NCBI RefSeq assembly: GCF_003315195.1
Contig: NZ_QNRV01000001.1
Coordinates: 62,001 to 126,000, forward strand
Source of the DNA: Sutterella wadsworthensis
Lineage (GTDB): Bacteria; Pseudomonadota; Gammaproteobacteria; Burkholderiales; Burkholderiaceae_F
Length of the DNA stretch: 64,000 nt
Direction: 5' to 3'
The position numbers were made by a program, and so were the translations under genes. Numbering within the stretch: the first letter of the stretch is position 1; every line of letters starts with the position of its first letter. This document shows, one piece after another, positions 32,473 to 43,800 of the stretch. The notes under the pieces are model-generated. The model made no database searches and was not told where the DNA came from. It was given only the letters and a program-made list of their open reading frames with translations.

Positions 32473-32545
32473 AGGCCGGAGCATCGCAAAAGGGTGCGCC
32501 GGCCTTCTTTTTGGGATTCGAGTCGGTATTCAAAGGCAAAAAAAA
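32473..32545 (+). repeat. Left copy of a direct repeat flanking the adhesin locus; contains the ccmI terminator
   Basis: The first 33 bases form an intrinsic terminator (AGGCCGGAGCATC with GGTGCGCCGGCCT, then TCTTTTT) after ccmI. The whole 73-base segment recurs at 52745-52817 with a handful of mismatches and one 1-nt indel. The copies begin 20,272 bases apart and bracket the two-partner secretion genes exactly. Confidence 0.85.
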
Positions 32546-32546
32546 G

Positions 32547-32568
32547 GGGCTCAAAGGTATTTGAGCCC
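32547..32568 (-). terminator. Minus-strand terminator-like hairpin
   Basis: GGGCTCAAA (32547-32555), loop GGTA and TTTGAGCCC (32560-32568) make a perfect 9-bp stem. On the minus strand it is followed by a T-run of about eight. No minus-strand gene of known type precedes it, so it may be left over from a lost gene. Confidence 0.55.
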
Positions 32569-33026
32569 TAAGAAATGCCCCAAACCCCGACTGCAGCCGT
32601 TTTTAAAGCTGATGGGGAAAGCATCTGTTTTGCACTCGGGCGCCGCAGAAAGCCCGGCAACTTCTCCAGCCTCGCTCGTCCAGGATGTGAATTCCGTCTT
32701 GCCGACATCCCCGCGGTGACGAAGAACAAAAAAACATCAAGGACGAGAAGGACCAGGCGCAATCTACGGGAATACTCGCGGCAGCTAGGGCGCAGAGAGA
32801 ACAGCTAGTCGCTCAGGTGAATCGAAGTGTCGAAAAGTGTTATGCAAAATCATTATAAATCCGTCGACAGCTCAGATTGAGGAACGCTTCGCAGAAAGAA
32901 CGCTGCATGTTTGCTGAGGCTATTCTTGACCGAAATACTGAGATATACTCAAAATAAATTAAAATGGTTTAGTGGGTCTTCTTAGCCCATTGTAAGCCTA
33001 ATTCTGATGAAAAAAGGAGAGCGGAC
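32569..33026. other. Gene-free leader of the two-partner secretion locus
   Basis: I see no gene here. Short frames on both strands (32575-32808, 32568-32762) lack ribosome-binding sites and recognisable content, though they might be a remnant. The end is A+T-rich and holds TTGACC (32926-32931) and TATACT (32944-32949); their 12-nt spacing is too short for one promoter, but TATACT may be a -10. Confidence 0.4.
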
Positions 33027-34739
33027 ATGAAGAGAAGGAACATCCTCAGGGCCGCGGCCGCAGGCCGATCGCTCGGTGTCTGCGTCTGCACGGCCGGGTT
33101 TGTTCTCGGCCCACTTTTTGCAGCTGTACCGGCCGTTCAGGCTGCCCCCCCCCCCCTCAAGGAAGCCGTACAGGAGAACCAGGCGAGCCGCAATCTCCGG
33201 CAGCTTCGCGACGAGGTCGAATGGCGCCGGCTTGAAGGCGAGGTGAATTCGCTTGAGGCGCAGCGCCGTGAAGCAGCGCCTCCTCCGGCGGTTCAGGAGC
33301 CGACGGTTCCCGCGGGAGCTTTCCGCTTCCGGCTCGAAGCTGTGACGCACACGCCATCGGCGATTCTTTCGGACGAGGAATTCACGCGCGTGACCGCGCC
33401 TTTCGTGGGACGCGACGTCGCGATAGCGGATCTGAAGGCAATGCTCGAGGCGGTGAACGCCCTTTACCGAGAAAAGGGCTACGTCGTCTGTGAAGCACGT
33501 CTTGCGCCTCAGCGCATCCGGGGCGGCCGACTGTTGGTAACGCTCGTCGAAGGGCGCACGGGGCGCACGACGGTTTCGGGCGCCGAACATACGAGCGCGG
33601 GCTACATCCTCGGCGCCTTCGAACTCAAGCAGGGTGAAGTCGCGAACTACCGCGAGATGAGCGATGCGCTTGTACGCTTCAACATGACCAACGACGTCGA
33701 ACTGTCGGTGGACATTCGCGCTGGTGAGGTGCCTGGCACCACGGACTATGAAATCCGCACGACGGAGCCGCCCAACTGGAGCGCGTCCTTCTTCGCCGAC
33801 ACGCTGGGTCCCCGCTCGACAGGGCGTCCCCGGGCAGGCGTTTCGATCACGAATCGGAGCGTCTTCGGGCGGCGCGATGCGGCGACGCTCCTCGGCCTCG
33901 TAAGCGAAGGGAGCCGAAGCGTCTACGCGAGCTACGGGATGCCGCTCAATTCGATGGGCACGCGCCTCACGGCGAGCGTCTCGATCGGCAGTGTGGACGT
34001 GATTGCGGGGCCCTCCGCCGCGGGCGACGTTGAAGGGGACTCTGAATACTATGCCTTGCGGCTAGAGCACCCGGTTTACGTCACCCCACAGCAGAAGTGG
34101 ACCCTCTGGGGAGAATGGTCGCGACAAAAGAGCGAAACAGACTTCTTTGCAGTGACGATCAACGACGTGGAGATCGATACCGCCCGGGCGGGCGTCGAGG
34201 CGATTGTCTTCGGCAGCCAGTCGGTCTTTTACTTCACGACTGCCGTCGGGCATGGCCGCGTGAAGGAGCGCACCTTCGAGGAGCGCTGGGAACAGAACAT
34301 TCTTACGGGAAGCGCCTTCTGGCGGGTGCAGGCCGCGCCCGACTGGCGGGTTTCCGTTTCGGGCGCCTGGCAGGCGGTCATCGACGGCGATCCACTCTCC
34401 TCGTCGCAGTACTTTTATCTCGGCCACACGAGCGGCGTGCGCGGTTATGACAACGACGTGCTCTCGGCCGAGGCGGGCGCCTACGTGAACTTTGAGGCCT
34501 CCTGGGCGCCTGCGGGTCCCCGCACGGCGCTCTTTGCCTTCCTCGATGCGGGGCGGCTTGCAGGGACTTCCTCCTACAGCCGGCGCGAACTCGCTTCCAC
34601 GGGGCTCGGCGCAACCTGGCCCCTTTGGAAGGGCGCCTCAGTGACGGCAACGGCGGGCTTCCCGCTCATTAGAAATCTCGGTGCAGGCGAGCGCGCGGAC
34701 AAGGCGCGCTTCGACTTGGCGGTGACGGCGTCCTGGTGA
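33027..34739 (+). CDS. TpsB outer-membrane transporter (ShlB/FhaC/HecB type)
   Basis: Outer-membrane pore that secretes the adjacent giant adhesin (two-partner secretion). A signal peptide ends near residue 39-40 (PAVQA-A). A short helical linker follows, then a POTRA domain (about 98-178, FRFRLEAVTHTPSAILSDEE, YREKGYVVCEARLAPQRI) that receives the substrate, and a C-terminal beta barrel with the conserved GVRGYDND (Val471-Tyr474), the lid-loop motif, ending in TASW. The 570 residues fit the family. AAGGAG precedes ATG. A run of 12 C bases (33145-33156) encodes Ala40-Pro-Pro-Pro-Leu44 at the mature N-terminus; a change of one C would stop translation at 33233-33246. In this window the frame is intact (ON). 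Confidence 0.93.
   Translation: MKRRNILRAAAAGRSLGVCVCTAGFVLGPLFAAVPAVQAAPPPLKEAVQENQASRNLRQLRDEVEWRRLEGEVNSLEAQRREAAPPPAVQEPTVPAGAFRFRLEAVTHTPSAILSDEEFTRVTAPFVGRDVAIADLKAMLEAVNALYREKGYVVCEARLAPQRIRGGRLLVTLVEGRTGRTTVSGAEHTSAGYILGAFELKQGEVANYREMSDALVRFNMTNDVELSVDIRAGEVPGTTDYEIRTTEPPNWSASFFADTLGPRSTGRPRAGVSITNRSVFGRRDAATLLGLVSEGSRSVYASYGMPLNSMGTRLTASVSIGSVDVIAGPSAAGDVEGDSEYYALRLEHPVYVTPQQKWTLWGEWSRQKSETDFFAVTINDVEIDTARAGVEAIVFGSQSVFYFTTAVGHGRVKERTFEERWEQNILTGSAFWRVQAAPDWRVSVSGAWQAVIDGDPLSSSQYFYLGHTSGVRGYDNDVLSAEAGAYVNFEASWAPAGPRTALFAFLDAGRLAGTSSYSRRELASTGLGATWPLWKGASVTATAGFPLIRNLGAGERADKARFDLAVTASW
33145..33156 (+). repeat. Homopolymer of 12 C in the tpsB coding region
   Basis: Twelve consecutive C bases, codons Ala40 to Leu44 of the transporter. 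With 13 C the frame meets TGA at 33233-33235, with 11 C at 33244-33246. Poly-C or poly-G runs of this length are classic slipped-strand switches in bacterial surface genes. Confidence 0.85.
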
Positions 34740-34801
34740 CGCACAGGGCCGCGGACGACGGGCGCAGGAACGCCCGGACGAAGAATTGATTGAGGTGATG
34801 T

Positions 34802-37800
34802 ATGAACGCGATCTTCAAGGTACTCTGGAACAAGGCCCGCGGACAGTTTGTTGCGACGGATGAAACGAAGACCGCCTTTGGCAAGGGCAAAGTGCGCTCA
34901 ACGGTCCAAAAGGGCCTTTCGGCACTCCTCCTTTCGGCTCTGGCTGCCGGGAGTGTCTCGGCCGCGGGCATCGTGAGCGGATGGGACAGTACCACCGTGA
35001 AGGCGGACCAAGCGGGCAAGGTCTTCAACGTCACGACTTCCAAGTTCGTCAACGACGGCAAGACCGGCATCAACAAGTTCAAAGAGTTCACGGTGAATGC
35101 GGAACAGATTGCGAATCTGCAGTTCGACCGCGGCCAGCAGCTCCTCAACCTCGTCAATGCACAGATCGAGATTAACGGCGTCGTGAACGCCGTGAAGAAC
35201 AATAAGATCGGCGGCGACCTCTATTTCGTCTCTCCGGTCGGCATGGTGGTGGGAACGACGGGCGTCATCAACGCCGGCAGCCTCACGACGACGATCACGA
35301 CGCAGAAACAGTTCGACACGTGGTCGAACCTCGCCAACGGTGACAAGCCGACGACCTTCAATGACGCCTTTCTCCAAAACCTCCGCACGGGTGACGGCGT
35401 GCCGATCAATCCCGCGGGCGTGATCACCGTCAAGGGCAACATCAACGCGGGCAACAGCCTAGCACTGCTCGCAGGGAGCGTCCAAATCACTTCGGGCGCG
35501 CGTCTCACAACGGGCGTAACCAACTTCCAGGACCTCGTCAATATCCGCGGCAAAGACGGAAAGGTGACCACTTCGGCCAACCTCGCAAAGGACCTCGCTT
35601 TCAAGACCGATCCCAAAACGGGCGACGTACTTCTTTTCGCACGCGCGGCAGGCGATCTTGTGGCAGACGCTGGAACGCAGGCTCCGGAGTCCGCAGAGAA
35701 GACGGACGGCAAGGGAACAGCGGTTTCCGCGAGCGTGGTGGTTGAGGAAGGAGCGGTCGTCAAGGCTGCGGGCAACCTCACGACGAAGGCCTATGCCGGC
35801 AACGGCGCTGTAAATCCCCGTGCGGGCGACCCGATTCTCTTCAAGTCAAGTGACGGCGAAGGCCGTGATGTTTCGGCTTCCGTCGAACTCTTAGGCACCG
35901 TGCGCGCCGAAGGAAAACTGACTGCTGAGGCTCGAGCCTTCAATATTGTTGACCATTCGAAGAGTTTCATCGGGAAGGCGCTCGAGACGATCCAGAGCGG
36001 ATTTGTGCCGATTGATACGGGCACGATCGAATATGTGGATATGTCGGTCGACGCGCGGGTTACGGTAGGCGAAAAGGCCGAAGTGACCGGTGTGAAGGGG
36101 CTCACCCTTGAGAGCGAGGCGCACTCCGACCTCCAGGTGGGCGACCAGTCCGGGTTTAAGAACTTCCTCAATTGGGGCGAGGCCGAATCGATCCCGGTGG
36201 TCTCTGCCGCAGCGATGCGCGTGAAGAACATGAGTGCCGTGGAGATCAAGGGGGCGCTTGCAACCGACGGCGAACTCAAGCTCGCCGCAGCGGGCGACCT
36301 TAAAGTGGATGCCAGCGTGAAGGCGGCTATTTCGGCGACGAAGGCGCCGCAGGCGAGCTTCATCTATGCGGACCTGGATGCAGGGACAACCGTTTCCGTT
36401 GCCGACGGCGCAAAGATTGGCGCGGCCGACACGCGTGCTCAGGGACCCTCCAAGGTGACCGCGGAGGCCAAGCAGACGAACCGCGTTGAGACGGACGCAG
36501 AAACAAATACGCCGCCCACGGGCAACATCGCCCTCGCGGTGAACATCACGAAGTTCAACGCTTCGGTCCAAACGAATCTCGGCGCGGGCTTCACGACCTC
36601 GGGGACGGCAGACGTACGTGCGACGAACGAGACGGAAACCCTCAAGGTCGGGGCAAAGACCACCGTGGGCGACTACGGCTTCCAGATGAAGCTCCAGGAT
36701 TTCGGGTCGAACCTTGCCTTGAGCAAGGTGGCTGAATCGCTCGCCGGCGTGTTCGGCACTTCCGCGGACGGGAGCGCCACGATCCAGAAGCTCCAGTTCG
36801 GCGGTGCGGCCGCCTACGTGAAGAACGCCCAGTCGGCGACGGTGACGATCGCACCGAAGGTGCAGCTTCAGTCAACAGGAAAGTTCACCGTTGAAGCGAA
36901 GTCTGACCTCGCTGACCACCACTACGAGGCGGTGACAAAGCAGGTTATCGACAAGGAGACGGCTAACGCAGGGAAAGACAAGCAGGGTGCGCTCGCGATT
37001 CTCATCAATGAAGCGGGTGACGGTGCCTCCTCGCTCGCAAGCGTGACAGTGGGCGAGGGCGCCTCGATCACGACGAAGAGCTCAGGCGACCTCACGCTTT
37101 CCTCCGAAGCGCTGATCAACAAGGACCGGTTCAAGTTCCTTAAAAAGGAGCTCATTGACTGCTTCAACGCCTACGCGGATCATTTCTCCGCAGAAGGCTA
37201 TAAGGACAAGCTCGCCGCCTTCAGGGCTGCCAAGGACAAGATGGTCGAAGCCTTCGATGCGGTGGGCCAAGCGGAGAATTTTACGACCGGCATCACTCAG
37301 CTCCAGACCGCCTTTGAAGAATTCTCCAGCACCTTGAAGGCCCTCATGTCGCTCGCGGGTGAAGGTGCGGAAACCGCACCGGACCTCATCGACTTCGGCA
37401 TGAGCGTTCTCGATTTCCTCAATCCGGCAAGCTACACCAACGCCTTTGTTTCGGCAGCCGGTAAGACGAACGAGGCGCAGGCCGATAATCCCTTCTCCGT
37501 CGCGGGCTCGCTCGCGGTACTCGATCAGACGACGAAGAGCACAGTTGAAGTGGGCGCAGGGGCGGCCCTCGAGTCGGCCGAAGCCCTTGGGCTTACGGCG
37601 ACGAGCCGCAATGAAAGCATCGCTATGAGCGGGCAGCTCGACGACTTCTTGGGCGTGCCGCTTCCGACCATCGACAAGGGTACGTCCCTCGGCGCTTCGG
37701 TGGTCTATCACGAGCTCGGCACCGACAATCTCATTCTCGTGAAGGAGGGCGCAGCGCTTTCCGGCACAAAGACGGACCTCACCGCGAACGATGAATTGGA

Positions 37801-40800
37801 CGGCGTCACCATCGCCGCGTCCGCGGGCTACAACACGGGCACGCTTTCAGCGTCGGGCATGGCGGCCGTCACGGAAGCTGATGCAAAGAACCGCATCGCC
37901 ATTGACGACGAGGCACGGATTGAAGCACGGTCGGGCGACCTTACGATGAAGGCTCTGCGAGACGATTCGGTGCAGACTGCTGCTGGTGCACTCTCCTTTG
38001 TGAAGAGCGCGCAGGGGGCGGCAAACGCCGTGGGGGCGGGCGTCGCAGTGAATCTCGGGTCTTTCGGCAATACGCTCGAAATGAAGGACCTTGACGGGAC
38101 GTCGAGTATTCGGGACTACGGCGCGGGTGCGCTCAAAGCGGACGGTACACTCGCCCTCACGGCTGAAAGCGGTCTCAACCTCAATGCCGTCGGACTCGCC
38201 GGTCAGGCAGGCGTTTCCGGGTCCGGCTCTGCCAACACCAAGAAGCCCGATAGGGCGGGCGATCTCAGTGCTCTTGGGGAACAGACGCGCTCAGAGGCGC
38301 TCAAGGGCGCCGCGTCTGGTCTTGCCGAAGGTGGCGCTCTGCAGGGCGCAGTTACGAAGGGCGCAGGTGAGGCGGCGGCTCAGGCCGGCGGCGATGCTGC
38401 TGGTGGCGACGGGAGCTACTCTGGACTGGAGACTGGGGAACGATCGTCAGGCATTGCCTCCGCCGACAGCGTCACCTCAGGCGTTCAGGCTGCCGGATCG
38501 AGCTTCCAGATCTCTGCGGCAGGATCCTTCGCCTGGAACGATGTGGCCGAATCGAATGTCCTTCACATTGAAGGCGCTTCGGCTGGAAAGATTACGCTCG
38601 ACGCCCAAAAGACGGCCGTCGAGTCGGTGACGAACAAGTGGGTCGGCGCCTTTGCGGGCGGCGCAGCCGTTTCTGTCTCGAAGGGCGGATCGGGTACGTC
38701 GGTCGGAATCGGCGGCACTGCGGCCGTGAACCAAAACAATGCGGAAAACCGCCTGACCCTCAAGAATGTGTCGCTCTCGGAGAAAGTTGAGGACATGGGC
38801 GTTTATTCGCTCGTCAACGGCACGACCGTTGCCCAGGGGCTCGGCGTTGCCGTCTCGACCTCGAACGGCCCTGCCGGCGCGATCGACGCGGGCGTCTCGG
38901 TGAACCTCATCGAAAACACCGTCCGTGCGGATGTTGAAGGTTTGTCCGTCGGAAACACATCAGGCGAATTTGAATACGCGCAGACCGCCTGGACGGGCGA
39001 AGTTCAGGTGACGGGCGGCACCACCGTCGGCGTCGCCGCCGGTTCGGGCGGCTTCTCCGGCGCCGCGGGCGCTGCCGTGGCCGTGGCGGACATCGACAAC
39101 ACCGTCGCCTCGACGCTCAAGGGCGCGAGCTTCACAAACGCGAAGTCTGTTGACGTGAAGGCGCTCGCTTCGCTCACGCAAGTCAATACCGCGGTTGGCG
39201 TGCAGGCCGCCGTGGGCAGCGGTTCGGGTGTGGCATTAAATGGCTCGATCATCTCGGCGGACATCACCAACCGCGTGAACGCGACGGTTGAGGAGTCGCA
39301 AGCTTCGCTCGCGAAGGACGGATCTTTCACGATCACCGCACGCGATGCCGGTACGGGCGAGGGCGAGGAAGCGCATGCCTACGCCGAACGCGCAAAGGGC
39401 CGCACGGGACTCGTGGAAGAGGATGAGCTTTTGAACCGCTCTCTTCTCGATGACGTTCAGATCGCCAAGGACAACTCAGGCAAAAATTACCGCGACCTCC
39501 GCTCCGGCTTCCTGGCTGGTTCGGGCATGACGCAGGTCTCCGCGGCGCTTTCCGTTGCGGCAACGGGCGGTTCCTCGGGCGGCGCGGGCGGTGCCGGCGT
39601 TGTGGTTACGAACTTTGAAAACACCTTCGGCGCTTCGTCGAAGGGCCTCACGGTGACGCACGACGGCTCGGGGCTTTTTAGCGAAAAGGCACAAAGCGAC
39701 GTCGTGACGGTTGCTGTCGCCGCGGGCGCCGCGGGCACCTCCGGCAACTTCGCGGCTTCCGGCTCGGTGATCGTCTCAGACGTGAAGCAGACGGCTCAGG
39801 CTTCGGCCGAAAAACTCACCCTTACGGCCGGTGCGATGAAGGGCGATGCGGTCCGTGCAGTGCTCGCCGCACAGACGAATGCCAAGACCGTGAACGTCGC
39901 GGGCAACGTGAGCGCGCAGGTTTCAGCGGGCGGGGGCGGCTTTGGGGCCGCTGTCGTGGTGGCTGAAGTTGAGAACAATGCCCTGACGACACTCAACAAT
40001 TCGACGATTTCGAGCTTTAAGGGCGCCTCTGCGGGTAACGGCTCGACAGTGCCGGGCGCCCTCGGACTCCTCGCCGAGAACAAGTCCGAAATTTGGACTG
40101 CCGCCGCCGCGGCGACCGTCGCTTCGAACGTAGCACTGGGTGCGAGCGTCGCGGTGAACCGCGCCGTCGGAAATGCGCAGATCGACGTCGACGCGGTGAC
40201 GCTCGACGGGCTTGGGCATTTTGACGCTCAAGCGCGTGACGATTCCGAACTCTGGACGCTCTCGGGCGCCGTCTCGGCCGCAGTGAAGCCGGGCGCCGCC
40301 GCGGGCGCAGGACTTGCCTTCGCCTCGAGCCGCGGATCAACCAAGGCGGACGTGAACGGACTCACGCTTCTCGCCTCTGAAGAGAAGACGGATATTGGCG
40401 TGTCGGCCGAAGCTCAGGATCACGTCTCTACCCTCACGCTCGCCGTGGGTGCGGGCGGTTCGGTGGGACTCTCGGGAGCCGCGGCGAAGAATGTCGTGGA
40501 ACGCACGGTTGCGGCAGACCTCACGGGGCTGAAAACAAACAATAAAGCGAATGAAGCCGATGAGACCATTGAAGGTGCGGGCGACGTCGTCGTGCGCGCC
40601 GAGAGCCGCGCCGATATTGACAATCTGGCTCTCGTAGCGGCGGGGAGTCAGGCTGCGGCCCTTGGGGCCGGCGTTGCCGTCAATACCATCGACGTGGACG
40701 TCGCAGCGGGTGCACACGACCTGAAGGCGGGCGTGAGTTCGCTAAACGTCGCAGCCCACTCGGCCAATGATATCGACACGATCGGCGTGGGCGGCGCGGG

Positions 40801-43800
40801 CGCGGGCACGATCGCGGCTGCAGGCTCCACGGCCTTCAACACGATCACGGGCGACACGTCGGCTGCGCTGACAGATTCGATCCTGCAAGCGGCAGATGCT
40901 GTCGCGGTGCACGCTGAATCCGACGATGTGATCGGCACCTATGCCGGTCAGGGTGTGGGCGCCGGGACGATTGCCCTCGGGCTATCCGTCGCGATGAGCG
41001 AACGCTCGGGGGCAACCACGGCGACGGTGAGCGGCTCTTCCGTCAAGGAAACCGGAACGGGTACCGGGACGCTCACAATGAAGTCGGGCGTAGACGACAC
41101 GCATATCAACAACGCGATTGTTGAGCAGGATGCGCTCAATGTCCAAACGAGCCTTGAAGACAAGCGCACCGAAGAGACGGTGGACGGCATTGCGGTTGCG
41201 GCGACTTCTGCGACGACCTATAAGACGCTTACGATCAACGGCGGCGGCGCGGGGAGCGCGCAGGCCGCAGGGACGGCCTCGATCGTCACGCATGCGGGCA
41301 GGACCGAAGCGGGCGTCTCCAGTTCCACGCTTGAATCCGCCGGCAAGCTCGCCGTCGAGGCGGGTGACTACGCGAACTTCTCGAGCGTACTCGTCACAGC
41401 GGGCGGCGCCGGGGGGATAAGCGCCAATGGGTCGGTGACGCAGACCGATGCGGCGCACGCGACTCGTGCGGCGGTCGAAAACTCTTCGCTCACGTCCGCC
41501 GCGGCAACGACGCTCAGCGCTGAAGCGAAGGAAGGCGTTTCGAATCTCACAATCGCCGCGGGCGGCGCAGGCGCCATTGCGGTTGATGCGGTCGTGGCCA
41601 TCGCGAACCAGAAGTCCTCGGTCGTGACCGCCCTGGAGAACTCAACGGTCGCGGGCGGCGCTTATACGCAGAAAGCAGACTACCTCGGGCGAATCACCAA
41701 TCTCGGCGTGTCGGCTGCCGGCGCGGGCGCTTTGGCCGGCGCCGCGACGGTTGCGATCAATACGGCAGACGTGGTTGTGAAGTCTGTGGTTGATGGCGGC
41801 AGCGCCGTCAAGCCCGCGGGCGCGGTCTCGATTGAAGCGGGACGCACGCTCGACTGGAACGAGTACGGCGGCGCCGCGGCTGCGTCGGGCGCCGGTGCTG
41901 TAGCCGGAACTGTCTACATCAACGAGACGGCGGGCGAAACGCTCGTTGTCGTGGATGATGCCCAATTGGGTGACGGCACGAACCAGGTGACGCTCTCGGC
42001 GAAGAACGACGACTCGATAGAACTCGTCGCCGTCTCTGCAGCCGGGGCTAAATACGTCGCTGCCGGCGCGACCGTGGCGGTGAACACCATGGCGGGAAAC
42101 GTCGGCACGATGGTGAAGAATGCTGCCCTTAAGGGCACGGACGTCAAAGTCGAGGCTCTTGCCGACCGAAAAGCCAAGTCGACCCTCGTCTCGGCTTCTG
42201 CTTCGCTTGCCGCAGGGCTTGCCGCCAACGTCTTCTCGACCCGCGTGGGCGGGACGGGGAGCTATGCGGAACTCTTGGGCGAGGGCGACGCGGGTACTTC
42301 CGCGACACTTGAAAAATTTAAGGGCGACTACGGCGCACTCTCAAAGAAGGAGCTGACAACGGGCGCCGCGGGCGGCGCCTCTGAGGGCGAAGTGAAGGCC
42401 GAAACCGAAGCCAAGTCGGATCTTGTCAAGGGCACGGGCGTGATGTCGGTCAATTCGACCTTCGAGGGCTCAAACTCGGTCACCCTTGCTGCGAAAGAAG
42501 ATGCCAAGGCGGGTTCAGGCATTGATGCTGAACTCGGACTCGGCACGGCGGGCGCCGTCGGCATCGGCGCGTCGGTGGTCACCGTTGACCGCGTGATGGG
42601 TGCCTCCGTCACGATGAGCGGCGGCGGGATCAATGCCAAGACCGCGGAGATTACGGCAAGCGCCGGAGCTGACGACAGTCTCAAGGTCCATCAGGGATCT
42701 GCGGGCTTAGTGGGCGGCAACGCCTCCTACGTTCGAGAGCAAGTCTCGGGCGGCGTGACTGCTGTTGTTGAGAATCAGGCTAATGTCAAGGGCGAGTCGG
42801 TTCACATCACGGCGAAGAACGACTCGTCCGTAACGGCCGATGCCTTCGGCGTTGCCGCAGGCGCAGTGGCCGTCGGCGCGCAGATCGCGAAGATCAAGGA
42901 TGCCTCTTCCGTCGTCGTGAAGCTCGAAAACTCGAACTTCGTTGGTGACGTCAAGGCGACCGTCGACCGTGCGCAGCGCCTCCAAGCAGAAGCAACGGCT
43001 GGCTACGGCGGCGCGGTGGCGGGTGCGGGCGCCGTCACGGAGATCAGCGACAGCGGCAAGGCACAGGCAACGCTCACGAACGTCTCAGCATCCGGCGCCT
43101 CTTTTGAGACGGCGGTGAACCTTCACCCCGAACTCAGCGTCAAGTCCTACGCTGCGGGCGGCGCTTTGGGTGTCTCCGCGGGCGTCGTCCAGGCGACGGC
43201 GGAAGAATCGGGCGAGGCGACGCTTGTCGTTACGGGCGGTGAGCTTAAGAGCGACGAAGTGAAGCTCTCGGCTTTGGCTGGCGAAAAGACGGACAAAGAG
43301 TCCGATGCGCTGCGCCTCACGGGCCGCGTTGAAGGCTATGGCGGCGCGGCCGTTGCAGGCCTTAACTTCAATACGGTGAATCTGAGCAACACGGCGAAGG
43401 CTTCTCTCAGCGTGGACGGCACTGCGTTCCGGGCGGCTGAAGAGAAGATCGCCGGCACAGCAGCCCAACTCCGCACGGGCGGCTACGGGCTCTACGACGC
43501 CTCGGCCGACGCCGTCGCGGCGGGCGGCATTCTGGCAGCAGGCAGCAACGACCTCACGGTGGTGCACGGACTCGAGTCCGAAATGACCCTTAAGGGCAGC
43601 GCGACGACGTTCGGGTCGCTTGACGCTGCGGTAGAAAATGCCGAAAGCGCGAAGATTCTCGGTGAATCCGCTGGGGGCGCCCTCATCAACGCAGATGGCA
43701 ACGATGCGGTGCGTACCACTCATGAGGACATTTCGAGCGCCGCACTGACGGTTGCGGGAAGCTTCACGACCGCCGGAGACATGAGCTTTGAGGCCGCGTC

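Noticed and set aside
32568-32808. Short overlapping frames on both strands before the secretion locus
   Set aside because: Neither strand gives a recognisable protein; the minus-strand terminator next to them hints at a remnant but does not prove one.
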